Shown piece after piece: positions 1 through 12,980 of a DNA stretch of 64,000 nucleotides. Source of the stretch: Sipunculus nudus (lineage: Eukaryota; Annelida; Sipuncula; Golfingiida; Sipunculidae); the NCBI GenBank assembly GCA_026874595.1, contig CM049317.1, positions 46,524,401 to 46,588,400 of the forward strand. The letters run 5' to 3'. Numbering within the stretch: the stretch's first letter is position 1; each line of letters begins with the position of its first letter. The translations under genes were made by a program, and so were the position numbers. The notes under the pieces are model-generated. The model was given only the letters and a program-made list of their open reading frames with translations, did no database searches and had not been told where the DNA came from.

Positions 1-494
1 ATGTCATAATATTCTTGGATAGGGATGATTTTTGTTTATGGTCAGGTCAATTTTAGAACATCCTTACTTGAGGCCTTATTGTGATTTAATCAATAGTTGT
101 CTTTGGTGATCAACCACTTGAAAGAAGAAACTTTACGATCACCCTATCACTAGCGTGTTGGTGAAAAATAGCATATCATGCCTAGAAAATTAATTTTGAT
201 ATAGCTTATGTCATTCCTTCAATTCAGAGTTATCAGCTGTAAACTTAGCTGTGTCACATGAGCAGTACAAACCACTGTGTTAACATGAAATAATCTGCAA
301 ACAGGGTACACTTTGTCATATTATATACTGGCACATGAAAGCGCCCTCATTTATCAAATGTGTAGAGAAAACATGGCTTACGTCATTTCCAGTAGAGAGG
401 ATTTCAGTGAATTGAAATGGATTCATTCGAACCCTGAATTTTTCAAAACAGCAAATACTTCATAATATACACAATGGGCATTAGATGACAGAAG
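1..494. other. No gene seen; probable intron of the ASB-like gene
   Basis: AT-rich unique-looking sequence with no ORF, splice-flanked exon or repeat that I can support. It precedes the first recognised exon of the ankyrin/SOCS-box gene and is probably intron or 5' flank of it. Confidence 0.4.
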
Positions 495-1847
495 CAGGGT
501 TGGCATTCTTCTGGGAAGATAGGTATTTCTTCCCTTCCCAGGGAAGTTAAGGAGTTCCATTGAAAATGGAAGTTAGGAAAGTTTCTGGGAAGAAAAGGAA
601 GTTAGGGAGAAACTGTTGACCTTTCCAAAATCTTTTAAACAATTACAAATACACATTTAACAGAGAATCACGAAATAATGTATTAATTACAATTATTCAT
701 TATTTACACATTGTTATTTATATTCTATACACTGATTTAGACTGAAATTTTATCGAATTTTTGTTATTAAAAAAAAAGAACTGACAAAATGAGAACAGCA
801 ACACTGACACAATGCCTCACTCATTGTGACTGAGACAGATCAGTTCCATCAGTGTTTTTGATTCTTGTCCAAAAAATCAACTCGCAAAATGTTTACCGCA
901 TGTTTTCTTTTTAGTCTCTATGCACTGATTTGCGTAATGTCCTATAATGACTGCTGGATTTGATATACCAGTAAGAGGGTATTAATCAGTTGTTTCCCAC
1001 ATTCCTAAAATTCCTAAGTATATATGATAAACATAATTATTAATTAACCATTTAGTTAAAATTAATGAAGCTGCTCACAGCCTTAAAGTTTTGGTAATCA
1101 TTCATTGCTGAATGGATTCCCACATGTTCACAATGCTAAATGATAGAACAAATCTTTGTTTAAGAAGGCTATATAAATAGCCTTTGATCCTCAAATTTGA
1201 TCTTTAAAAATAGTAAGTAATAGATAAGTAATAGGCTTAAGACATTTTGGCACATTTTGGGGAGGCCCCATTGTTTTGTACTGACAGGTTAGATCTGCTC
1301 ATTACTGGACAAATAAATAAGCAATCTGCTCAAAAGTCGGTAAATTCTCAAAAAGTGTATGCTTCTGCTTAACTAAATTAAAGTGAAGTGATTTTATAAA
1401 ATTTAATTTGAAGTATAAATACTCAGCTTAAGGCAAACCCTTCTGCACAAAATAAACCTGGAGTGCATGTACTTTACTTTAGATGACCTTTATTTATTCA
1501 ACTGAAGATTGTACAAACTTTACAAACCACATTCCACCCCTTAAACCATATTCATCTAAATTGTTCAACGAAAGACTACCCCGCTGAGCCCCTAAGTCAC
1601 ACCCCAGTTGCTTTCGCAGAGACCCATAGGGTTTGTTTGAACATCCTTTACATATTAAAGTTTGTAAAATCAAACCCCCTGATTTGTACTGAAATGAAAG
1701 GCCAAAAATTACAGAAAAACAAAAATGACATATATGTTGCGACTGTATTTCTTCCCTGGGAAGAAATGGTGAAAAGGTATTTCTCCCCTTCCGAGAAGAA
1801 AGTATTTCTTCCCTTCCCTTCCCTCTGGCAAAGTTGTGCCAACCCTG
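495..1847. mobile_element. Non-autonomous hAT-type DNA transposon
   Basis: The left end reads CAGGGTTGGCA and the right end TGCCAACCCTG, an 11-bp perfect terminal inverted repeat. Inside each end is a matching purine/pyrimidine stretch (TTTCTTCCCTTCC on one side, its complement on the other). The flanking 8-mers are gACAGAAG (487-494) and cACAGAAG (1848-1855), identical at 7 of 8 positions, as expected for hAT insertion. The 1.35-kb interior has no transposase ORF, so this is a deletion derivative that depends on an autonomous partner. Confidence 0.82.
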
Positions 1848-1855
1848 CACAGAAG

Positions 1856-2490
1856 TTTAGAAAATTGATAGATATTTAGCTTAGCTGACTTTTAGTCATG
1901 TATCATATGGGTTTTGTCTGTATCCTCTGTTAGGTTGGTTGGCTTATCTGGCAGGAGTAGTAACTCTTTTACTGAAAAAGGTCTCAATTCAAGTCCAGAT
2001 GGGACATGATTGATATCCCAGGAAGCCTGAAATTGGGTCACAGTGACCTGTAGTTATATAGATTTCAAGCAAATCAACAGCAGTAGCCAGTCTTTTGGTT
2101 GACATGTTTGTGAGCAAAGTAAACTTTCCTGTCTTTTGTGTATCGTGAAGTGTATGAATATCTGCAGGTTCTTCATCACATACAGATAGTTAGTGATTCT
2201 TTTTGACTGACAACACATTATAGGTAAGCAGGAAATGTACAATACCCCAAGTATGCATTTTTCCAATAACCTTTCATGCCATAGGCCACTTATATCAGGT
2301 GAAACCAGAAATGTGATTTGCTAACTACAGGCATTCTACAAATAAGATGGATGCTTCATAATGTATGATCATTAGGTATATACATCCTATATAAATCATA
2401 GACCTGTCATTGTTTTTAAGAAAAGCTTTCTAAAATTTTCTCCTACCTCAAATTACAAACTGTGAAATGAATTTTTATCATTTACTTTAG
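1856..2490. other. Intron sequence before ASB-like exon
   Basis: No coding signal. It ends in a good acceptor (TTTACTTTAG, 2481-2490) directly before the ankyrin exon. Confidence 0.6.
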
Positions 2491-2646
2491 GTGAATTCTT
2501 CCAATAGAGATGGAAAAACAGCCCTACACTACTTGATAGACATCTGGCGGGTGATGTCAGAAAACCTCGTTAGTGACAAAAACAAGGATGACTTGTTTGC
2601 CTTGGTTGACCTTCTGATGAAGCACGGTGCTGACTGTAACCTGAAG
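2491..2646 (+). CDS. ASB-like exon with ankyrin motif
   Basis: 52 codons in phase 0 between acceptor TTTAG and donor GTATGG. It encodes the recognisable ankyrin helix pair ending in HGADCNLK. The first codon is GTG and there is no start context, so this is an internal exon. Confidence 0.82.
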
Positions 2647-5106
2647 GTATGGACACATAATTTGATTGAACTTGATTATTGTTTGTATGTAATTATCTTT
2701 TTTATACCTTTACCAGGTGGTACAGGTATGTCGTTTTTCCCCTTGGTTTGTTGGTAGCCTTGTCGGCTGGCAACTTCACACAGAGAGTTTGAAAAGATTT
2801 TGTTGAAATTTTGTGGAGAGATACCTCCAAGGAGGAATGCGTAACATTTTGGAATTAATCTGGACCACAATAATACATTTTGTTGTATTATTTTTTGTAT
2901 AATTATTTACCACCGTGACACAGGGCCATTTCTTTGTTCTATGTAGTTGCCAGCTCACCGGGTTAACCAGTGTTACAGAAGGATGTTACGATGTTCAACA
3001 CTAGAAAGCTTGAACAGGGGATCCTGGTGTGGGTAACCATGTAGTTAATGACTACACACATCCTGATATTAATATGTCCTCAACCTTTTTGATTGGTAGT
3101 GCCATCATCTCAGGGCAGCCTATGGGGCCTCAACTTTGTCAAACAGGTTCATCATAATTATATTATCAACTATATACAGTCCTTTTAACTGAACATGCAC
3201 AATGTTATTTAGAATTCTTACTTGTGTTTTGGTGGTTAATGTTACTGACTAGACACTGAATTTTCATAAGTTAATAGAATTTAAGTTGAACCATATTTCA
3301 TTTGATCAGTTTAAATAAAATCTGAAGAGCATACCAGTACTGCTAACCATAATTTGATATCTCAGACTTGTTTATGCTTATAACTTTATACTACAAATCA
3401 TTCTTGTGTGATTTCTTAGATTACTTTCATAAGGAAAATATATTTATCTGCTGTAAATGTCTTTCTTTTTCCGTAGCCAAGGACCGAGTGGCACATGGGT
3501 AACAGAGACAGTGCTTCTGCTACAGAGACTGCAATACGGTTTCTTTTTGAGTATCCTCGGGATCAGGAACACAACAGCATCCTGGTGAAGAAACTGCTTC
3601 AGGCCGGCGGCAACCCGATGGCGTGGGACTGGTTTTCTTGGTTCATCAACACCATCACAGAGACCGAGGCCAGTGACCTGGATACCAGACTGAAGAGACT
3701 CAAATGGTAAACAAACGTTCACTCTCTGATCACATAGTACATACACACGCATTCTTTAAAGTGATCACATGGTACATACACACACGTTCTAAAAGTGATC
3801 ATATTGTAATATTGGAGTCATCCCAGATTAATGGTCTCAGTTGGATGGGAAGGATACAGTTAACAGTCTGATGGGTCCCTGTTCAATCTGTCCCAGTCAG
3901 AGGCTTTATCAGTAACTTATGGAATACAGATAATTCAAATGCTAATCAAAGTACAATATTTTACATATAATATATGGATGTATATACTGTATATGTTACT
4001 GTAATATAGAACATTTTTTAACTTTCCATTATTTTCATGGTTGGCCTTATAGTTGATACTGACATCCTGTCTGATCACCAGATATCCAGTTTTATGTTAA
4101 TGTGTAGGCCAAAAGACCTTTTTAACTTATTAAAACTCCAGATCTTTGTAACTAATTGATAGTGTGATAGAACATCATGAATTTTAATTTAGTGTCTAAC
4201 TGGGACCCTTCCAACTGGGATCCGTCCAGCTAGCACCTGTCTAAATGGGACCTTCTAAAATAGACTCACCCCAAGGGGGTCAAACTAACTGACACATAAT
4301 TGAATATTGACTCCCAATTTGCTGTTTATAATAAAAATACATACTTTGACTAAAGTGACAGAAAACATATTCAGTGTGCGCTTTGTTTTCAGTTATCTCA
4401 ATACAATTTTGATGACATGCATGCCAGTGTTATAAATGCTTTGATCCAACTGATTCTTTTGTTTGTGAAAGATCAGATTAATTCTCATTTTAAACAATTT
4501 TAATTGATCAGTGAAATAGGTCTATATTACAGCTTTTTAATGCAAATGATTCCTTTTGTTCATTAAATATAAGATTAATCATTTATGATGAAAGGGTGTA
4601 GGAGCAGATATTTTTATTTGAATGTAAGTGACCTTAGTTAGAGCCAATGTCTTGTATTATGTTACAGGGGTCTCCAGTTCATGCTGATGAATGGGGGGTA
4701 TCCTTACCTGCCAGGCCAGGAGAATAATTTTGTACAACAAGTAACCAAGATTATACTGGGCCTCGGGAAGATTTTTACAGATCTCAGACGTACAGAAAGC
4801 CGAAACACAGCTTTGGATATCATCAGTATTCTCGTCAATATCTGTAACATGAATGCTCTTAATGAGCTCAAGAAGTGGTACGAAATCAAGAAGGATGACC
4901 CGTACGCCATTCACAGGGTCCGGGACATGAACATTCTCTGGATGCTGCTCGGGAAGTTACTTGAAAAACCATTCAATTTGCAGACCCTTGCAAGGACCAC
5001 CATATGGTTCAGCATGGGTTACCGCTTTGCCTACATCCATAATGCTCCACTGCCTAAACCACTTGTACAGTTTGTCAAAATGATTGCTGAGCCAGAGAAT
5101 GTGTAA
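2491..5106 (+). CDS. Ankyrin repeat and SOCS box (ASB-like) protein, 3' part
   Basis: Three exons, 2491-2646, 3477-3706 and 4668-5106, join in one frame with canonical GT-AG introns (phases 0 and 2) into 274 C-terminal residues and a TAA stop. The first exon carries an ankyrin-type segment (DGKTALHYL, then LVDLLMKHGADCN). The C terminus (LARTTIWFSMGYRF...APLPKPLVQF) fits the SOCS-box pattern: a leucine/arginine-rich BC-box helix followed by a Leu-Pro-Leu-Pro-like Cul5 box. Such proteins dock substrates to an Elongin B/C-Cullin 5 ubiquitin ligase; that role is known for the family and inferred here. The upstream exons and start lie outside the window or were not recognised. Which ASB paralogue this is cannot be decided: the middle region is divergent and lacks obvious ankyrin repeats. 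Confidence 0.8.
3477..3706 (+). CDS. ASB-like middle exon
   Basis: 230 nt between acceptor TTTTTCCGTAG and donor GTAAAC, leaving phase 2 (the final Trp codon is split TG|G). It encodes a polar stretch, then the ankyrin-like KKLLQAGGNPMAW. The Met inside (3495) is not a start because the frame is open across it from the acceptor. Confidence 0.8.
4668..5106 (+). CDS. ASB-like last coding exon with SOCS box
   Basis: Acceptor TTATGTTACAG, then 439 nt to TAA. Helical LVNICNMNALNELKKWYE is followed by the SOCS box over the last ~50 residues. No convincing AATAAA signal was located close to the stop. Confidence 0.85.
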
Positions 5107-6947
5107 AAAACATTAATTCAGCAAAACATTTATTACAAAGCTACACAGGGAGCCTTTTGTGCTGTAGGTTGAACTGTCATAGTTTCTGTGCTATCCTTAG
5201 CTATCCAGTCCGACTTAGATACTGGGATGGGTCTGTTGTTCTTTTACTTATTACTGCCAGCAGTAAACATTTACTCAGGCTCTCAAAGTTAGAAACTTCT
5301 GTTTTATCAACCAGCCTGGTGACATTGACCTGATATACCTAATGACACTGACCTGATGTCATTAAGCTGTGAACTCTTTGGCTGTCTATCCATGCATCCA
5401 GTCCCATATGCAGAGAACCCCTTTCCATATTGGTTAGTCTCCACATGGGGATGACCCATTTATTATAATGAACTCGTGCACTAAAAAATTTTATTTCTTC
5501 AATTTTAGTGTATTGTTTTTATTCAGTATTCAGTTTAACGTTTATACTGGTGAGGCAAGGCTTGAAGTGGATAAATATTGTATCTCATCAGCCAGACTTA
5601 CACTTTATCAAGAGGTGGCTTTTAGGTTGTATCTCGATGAAGACTGGTCTTATATTCTTTAATGCAACCTTATAAGCTCTGTCAGCTCTGTTATCTTTCC
5701 CACAGACAAGTTCACATACTGCCGACTGATATACCACGTGGCATCCCCATGCAGGCCACCACAGTGATCCCACACTGTTAGAGTTAAAAAATCCTCATGA
5801 GGGACACATGCATGGCCCACTTGATGGAAAGGCACCCGTAATTGTAATCTTTGATAGATGTGTTAACTATTCACACATGCAGTTTTGCAAATGTTAATGA
5901 ATGCAATACAGTTAATGGGTAAAACCTGTGGTTACCACTTGATTATTGTTAATTTCCAAACTTATTACACTTATTGGCAAGTTTAAAATGAGCATTCTCC
6001 ACCACTGTCCAGGTAAGGGGCAAACTTTGTATTTGTATTTGTATATATAGTGCATTTATATATTTAAATTTCTGTGCTAATCTTTCAGTTAGTATATGTA
6101 AAATTTGAATTATGTATTTTATCAGTACTGTTCAGTTACGGTTCAAATACTGGTAAATGCAATTTTATGTGCCATATGTGACTATTGGAGCAGTTTCAAA
6201 TGATAAGGTTATGTATTTGTCATTTTATTACTAGTCAGCGCATGACCGTTAATGATTTTGTGTTAAGGTCAATGTTCGAACAATGCTGTTACCATGGCAT
6301 AAGGATTCTTTTTCTTCAGCCATTATTATCAGTGTGTAAAGTATAGTACAGGAATTGTCCTGTCATTATCATTATCCCCAGACTTTAAGAAGCCAGGTTC
6401 AGACACACACAAGACTTTTGAGCTTCCAGATGAAAGGCAACCAGCATCATCAGTTCATGCTTATCTTAAATACCAGATTAAACAACTTATGTTCACATGA
6501 TTAAAACTAAATATCTGTCAACTCTTTAAGCTATTATTTCATGACTGCAACCAAGAGCCTGAACATTTACAGTTTAAAGAGATCATACTTATAGTTTCTC
6601 AGTTCATCCAGTGTTTGTATATGATGTCACATTTGAATTGGTATTTGTATTTGATGTCCAGTATTTTTATGTCTTTGACTATGTAGACTTTTATTTGACC
6701 AGGGAAGACTATTTGTATTTTGACTTGTGTATTTGACTCCAGCCTTCATTCTCCACCACTTAGTCTGGGAACAGCAAGCAACTGCCAGTCAAGCATAGCT
6801 ATAGTGTTTTGGTCCCTCTCAGTGCAAATTCAACAGGCACCAATCCAGGTTTTTTTAAGCAGGGGGGGGGGGGGGGCAACACTAGTGTAGATAAACATTG
6901 GGTGATTATTCCCAGCAATTTACCTGTCATGGTATAAAACTGGTCAA
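5107..6947. other. 3' flank of ASB-like gene, no second gene seen
   Basis: Probably 3' UTR followed by intergenic DNA. It includes a short run of degenerate TATTTG/GATGTC repeats near 6600-6740 and a G14 tract near 6863. No supported ORF. Confidence 0.45.
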
Positions 6948-8707
6948 GAAAAATATTGGTGGTTAAGAGGTGGGAGGGTCTCTCCCCCCTGGATCCGTGA
7001 CTGTTAAAATGAATATAATGTTCAGCTGGCAATTGATACAACTCGGTAAGCTCTTACTCATGATTCATATGTGAACACTGAAGCTTCCCTGCAATGATAT
7101 AAATGAAAAATTATAAAGCAAAGGAGGAGAAATGTAAGGTGCTGCATGCCCTTAATTACTCCCCCATAAGCTAATGTATATCATCAGGTTTTTTTTGTGT
7201 TATGCTTTCCTTTTTAGCCCTCAGCCCTTAGGCTGATGGGCTATTGTCGTCACCCAAGCTGTCCGTCCGTCCGGCGTCCGTTAACTTTTACCTTGTGAGC
7301 GGGATATCTTGAAAAGGATTCACCATCAGAGTTTTATTTCCTTGGTAAAGATGTATATCGACAAAATCTTGGTCAAGTTCGAAGATGGGTGACCTTGAAC
7401 TATTTTTCTACATTTTAGAGCTGATTATAGAAAAACACTTAGATGCTTATTACTCAGGAACCATGTGGTGGATTTTCACAAAATTTACTATGATTATTAG
7501 GACTGATAGTCTGTACCTGCTTAACAAGTTTGGTGGCGCCACCTACAATTTCTGATTTTAAATGAATTTTAATTGGATTTTTCAACTTTGGGCTTGTGAG
7601 CGGGATATCTCTAAAAGGATTCACCGTAGGAATTTTATTTTTTCGGTGAAGATGTATATTGACAAAATCTCGGTCAAGTTCGAAGATGGGTGACCTTGAC
7701 CTATTTTTCTACGTTTTAGAGCTGATTATAGAAAAAACATTTAGAAGCTTATTTCTCAGAAACCATTGGGTGGATTTTTTAACAATTCTTACTATGATCA
7801 TAGGGACTGATGGTCTGTAACTGCTGCACAAGTTTGGGAGCGCCACCTACAATTTCTGATTTTCAATGAATTTTTCATGGATTTTTCAACTTTGGCCTTG
7901 TGAGTGGGATATCTCTAATAGGATTCACAAGAGGAATTTTATTTCTTTGGTGAAGACGTATATCTACAAAATCTCGGTAAAGTTCGAAGATGGATGACCT
8001 TGACCTACTTTTCAAGGTCACAGAGCTTATAATAGAATAAAACTTAGAAGCTTATTTTTCAGGAAGCATTTGGTGGATTGTTATGAATCATGGTACATAC
8101 CTCTCCATTTTAAATTTATAAACTGAGACATGTACAGATATACATCCATGTGAGAACAGATATTTAGTACTTGTTTACTGTTACCACCTCTAAACACTGT
8201 TGTTTTGGCTGAGGGCTTTTGTCAGCTTCTGCTGATATTCTAGTTATTTTGTTGTTTTCACTGAGTTAAAATGTATCCAGAGAACTTGATTTATGCATGT
8301 GTGTACATAGTTTTTGATTGGTTATATCAAATTCAACCACACCATTTGATAATGAAGAGAAATAGCAATCAGCAAAATATTAAGCTTTTTCGGTGCAACA
8401 TTTATATTTAGATACTTATCAGAAAGCTAACAGCTGTTAATGCATGATACGTGATTTTATGTTTATTCTGCAGTAGCAAGACGTAAATTGTGGTAGGGTG
8501 GCTGTGATGACGTCAAGTGACTGTATCCCATATATGTATTCAGAATACAAACAACAATACCTAAAAGGTATGGATGAGATGAGGAGAGATACTAAAAAGT
8601 TAAATACACGAGTCTTACCCAAATAGCAGACCTTGCAAATTTGTGATTAGTTTGCAAACAGACAATGAAAAATTAAAAATAAGTTATGTCTAAAATACTG
8701 GGCAATC
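6948..8707 (+). repeat. Interspersed repeat, copy 1 (pair of 22830-23893)
   Basis: Matches 22830-23893 almost colinearly: both have CCTGGATCCG, then AATATAATGTTCAGCTGG, AAAGCAAAGGAGGA, TTGATTGGTTATATCAAATT and the TGATGACGTCAAGTGA block. The copies differ by insertions: this one carries a HINE at 7216-8243, the other a palindromic element at 23143-23411. The family itself is not identified; the GGATCC-containing end resembles hAT-like termini elsewhere in the window. Confidence 0.75.
7216..8243 (+). mobile_element. HINE/'pearl'-like Helentron derivative, family A
   Basis: The 5' end folds into a hairpin (AGCCCTCAGCC... pairing with GGCTGATGGGCT). The core holds about 2.7 tandem monomers of roughly 302 bp; CTTGTGAGYGGGATAT recurs near 7293, 7594 and 7898. 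The 3' end is hairpin TCAGC-ttct-GCTGA followed by ATATTCTAG, with T on both outer sides. The empty-site sequence in the paired repeat copy (22830-23893) shows insertion in a T tract without target duplication. These are the known hallmarks of Helentron-dependent elements. No protein is encoded. Confidence 0.75.
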
Positions 8708-10259
8708 TGCTGACAGGCACCTCTATATAATATGGGCGCATTTGTATTCTTATTGTTGACAGTCACCTGAGTAGTGACTTACAGGTGGTTAGTAATATAT
8801 ACTATAGTAATTTGATTTGGGCAAACTTATATTAGAGGAAACAAACCTTGTGCCTGTAATATGGATACTGTATAAAAGACACTGTATAGCATTCCCTACA
8901 TGCATTACCATGGTGTGCTTATTTAATAAATCACCAAAGCTTTTTATTTTCAGTTTATTAAGATATTGCTTTACTTGCTGCAAAAAAAAAAACAGGTAGG
9001 GTAATGTTAAGTTATAAGGGTGTCATTTATGAAATGGCTTCTGTAAAATGCTTGATGTTGAAGAATAAACATTGTTGAAAAATTGTATTAAATATATATT
9101 CCTACATCTGTTAGTATTGTTCAATAATTTGCAACCGGGTTTAGTACACCATACAGCAATTACCAAGGTAACGCGACCATTTCCCTTCGTAAACTGTTTT
9201 CGTAAAAAACTTTTCGTCAACTGTGTATTGGCATCTCCCAGCTGCTCGACAGGTTCTCAGTTTTGAACACATGCTTTGGTGCGACCAAGTGCACCATAAA
9301 TTTAATAGAAGCAACTCGATTTTCTTCCTCTAAACTGATTTTCTTGTCTGCCTTTGGTGTTTTAAATAAACTTCTTCATTTCACAGTCATTTGCTGGATC
9401 GGTATTTTCACGAAGTGTCGAATATTTGTCATTCCATATTTTTTCTTAGGAACAGTGAGCCACCCTGTAGTTTTTAACACCCACGTCACCCTCTAAGAAC
9501 TTTGAAAATAATAGGTATGAAAGTATGTTTAAAGACCCCGTCATAATTCAAATTTTAAGAAATCAGTTGGACATTTAAGCAATCTCAGACATCTTTCTAT
9601 ATGGCCTATTTGACTTTTTAAGAAATGTTGAAAATTTACGCCAAAGTTTTTATCAGCAAGAAATTGTTCGCCCAATTTTAAAGTTATAATTCTTGTGAAA
9701 TATGGCCTGGTCAGTTCTTTAAAGTGCCACGTGCAGTTCTGAAATGTATAGCTTCTGTTTCTCAATACTATTTTCATAAATTGCTTTTCATATTATTTGA
9801 ATAAATTGCTTTGCAATATGTAATCATTTTATGCGAATATATTATTATAAGACAGACGTTCCACTGAGACAGACGTTACAGACCGGGCCGTTTTAAGCTG
9901 AGTAAAAATATACATGTAAACTTTAATTGGATCATATATTCATTGTTCAATTTTGATGCAGGAAACATTGCAAAATCTGTTAGACCAATAACCACAATGA
10001 GTTTCGCTTTAACGTTTACTGTCATATCTTCTGCGGGCCTGCTGTGGAAATGTATATATGCTAGACCTTGTAATTCTATTCCGAGATTGAAGTCTGAAAT
10101 ACTATGGTCTTAGCAAATAATGCATAAGAAAGATCGATGATGTTGCACAAAAGACTATACACAATCCTTTTCATCGTTTTATTTCGTAATCATTAGCTGT
10201 CAATTAACGAATTTGAACAATAATTCTATAATGGAGGGATTTCTTTTCCTTATATTTTT
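8708..10259. other. Intergenic, nothing recognised
   Basis: Unique-looking AT-rich sequence. Several short ORFs (60-78 codons) lack splice context, bias or recognisable motifs and are treated as chance. Confidence 0.4.
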
Positions 10260-10272
10260 TTTATATTTAAGC

Positions 10273-10304
10273 CCCCCCCCCCCCCCCCCAAAAAAAAAAA
10301 AAAC
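10273..10304. repeat. Poly-C/poly-A tract
   Basis: A run of about 18 C directly followed by about 14 A. Confidence 0.9.
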
Positions 10305-12980
10305 AGGGAAAGGTTGCTTTGAGGAGTTAGTTTGGGGATTGCTGTATCGATGTTGGTCCTTCAGGTATTTTTGGTGAGGGGGACCTTACGATCTCTGGAG
10401 TCCAAAACCATCACAAGATCTCTCTGTAAACTTGTATGCGATTGCGAAGCGTCATATGTTACCAAATGTCTCGACAGCAGCTGCAGCCTTTATATAGTGA
10501 CGCCTCCGTGAGCCCCCGTCTGTCCGCCCATAGCGTCATATCGACTCTCTGGAATTACGACCAGATTACTGGCGCAAGAGTGTCTTTACATCTAGGTCTG
10601 CGGAACGCATTATAAGGCCTTATGAAGATGCAAATATTTTCGTCATTTCTGACAACGCTTCGTGGCCTACAGGTACACTGTCAATCAACATAAACCAGAC
10701 CAATCGTTAGCATTTTTTGTTTACTTTCTAATAATACCAATCATGAGCGAGAAAAGTTCCGTTTAAACCCAACACATTGGTAAACCCCTCGGCATGTTTG
10801 TAGAATTTAAGACCGCATGAACACAAGCATGGTTCGCACGGGTTACAGGACGCAAGCAGGCTGCTTGCAGGCGATACAGGAAATGACCCGTGTCCATTGA
10901 GGCGATGTTCCTGTTTGGGTTGTGAGCTCACATGTATACTATTGTGTTAATTCATTATCTTAGCATAATATTGAGATTATGGGCCGTTTACCACAATATG
11001 AATGCAACCTGATGCAAGACCACTGCGATACATTCCTTGATATTACTTGTATCACGACTCGAGTAGGCTTACCAGCCCAATTATCCGATTGCCTACTGGG
11101 TCGGGTTGTCAGGGCTAGTCCGCCCGTCCTTCCGTCATGCAGTCTTTCCGTCATTCCGTTCGTCCTTCCGGAATTGGCTTGTGAGCCGATTTTAAGCCAA
11201 AACCTTTCATCTTTGACATGGCTCACCCACTCATTGATGAAGTACCCTATCGATTTTTAGGTCGCGGGGTCAAAGACCAAGGCCACGGGGCCCACTTTTT
11301 GAAAAAGCTTTTGGATGCATTATAAACCAAACCATTTGACCAAAACCTTTCCTTTATCACATATAATGGCTCACCAATCCATGGATGAAAACTATTGAGT
11401 TCGAGGCCACAGGATTAAAGGATAAGGTCACATGCAGAGCCGCCCTCGTCATTTTCATACTTGGGTAAAACATCCAGTATAATTATGCTCCCGTGCGAGG
11501 GGATGCTCCGCTTTGCGGTGCCCTTGTTGATCATGTAAAGAATATAAAAAGATAATTATTTTGTGGCCGTACCTAGGTTGACCTACTTTCTGCGGACCGA
11601 AATTATTTTTTCAGCTTTCCCCCCGTTCAGTCACGAGGTATTATTTCATATCAAAGTAGACAATTTCGTTGAGGAAGGGAAATAAAATGAACATGAAAAA
11701 AAATTTAAAGGTATCGATCACACTTACAGATTTTCAAATTTGGTCAAATGGCCAAATTGGACTATTCCATGTGTTTATACACAGGATGTGTTGTCTGCCA
11801 TCATTTATCTTAGTAACCGCTGCAGCTTTCATCACCAATTATGTATTAATCATGTGACTACTATGTAATTTTGAGCTGCATGTGGCGCCACCTGTGTTCA
11901 CCTACTTTTTTTATCGGCAGAAAGTCTTCCCTCTTTTCAAAAAAGAGTGATCACGTATTATTTGTTTGGCGTTCATATCATAGTCGACATTTTCTTCGAG
12001 GAAGGGTTATGGAGTGAGTACGAGTCATATAAATTATTTCCAATATTTCTTTAGGAAATTTAAAATTTGGCCATTTGCACAATTTGACGATTTGATATGT
12101 TCACACGTAATATCTCTCTAATACTTATCAAAGGAATTCGGTTCACGTTTGTACGCAATGTTTTCTTAACCCGTGTTGTGTACGATACTGTACCATACAT
12201 CATTTTAAAGGTAATTATCTCTGCAGTGACACAGGCAATATGAGAATAAATAATTTTTAATGTATATATAATTTTGAGTGATTTTTCCGCTTTTATTGAC
12301 TTGCACGGAGGTTAGACCGAGCACAGCCGAACTGCCTTCGACAATGACCGGAATGCGTGCATCGTGGTCACTCAACCTCAAACACTGTTAAGGACTATTG
12401 TTCATATGAATGAAGCTTGCTTTCAGTGAGGGATTTGAGACTGTCTGGCCTTACATTTGAACGAGGCTCTCACGCACGTCAGTAAAAGAAAAATATATGT
12501 TTCTCGCTTTATGAAATCGAGAGTTCAACCCAGGAGGATTAATCACAAAACCTAATTTAAGGTCACAATATCAGGAACAGGGGTGGGCTGGAGTGGTGGC
12601 GGGGTCTCACGCCTCAATATACGATGAAAAGGTTGCGGTGGCTGAAAATGGGATACGGACTCTCTGCATGGAGTCCCATTGGGTCCGCTTCTGCTACCTA
12701 CGAGGTATGCATCTTTCTGTTTCTTTCTTCAGGAACAGTTTCCGTGCAACGTACATTTAATAAATCTTTCATGTACGTGTTCCTCATATCAACCTAATCT
12801 TTATTCGTCCAACGATAGAAGCCATCACTGACCAGGTCTTCAAGGTAAACATAGGGGTATGAAATTCTTGCCACGAGCACAGCACCACAAAATAAATGTA
12901 AAAAAAATATTTATACATATCTTATTGAGACAGTTTCCCACTGAAAACCTATATTTTCTGTTTACTTTTAAAATAAACAA
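10305..12980. other. Intergenic with diverged repeat remnants
   Basis: Contains a CCGTCC/TTCCG-rich stretch near 11120-11170 followed by pieces like GGTCACATGCAGAGCCG, and a GTGGCGCCACCTGTG block near 11882. Both look like decayed cores of the hairpin-ended families seen elsewhere in the window, but ends cannot be defined. No gene is supported. Confidence 0.35.
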
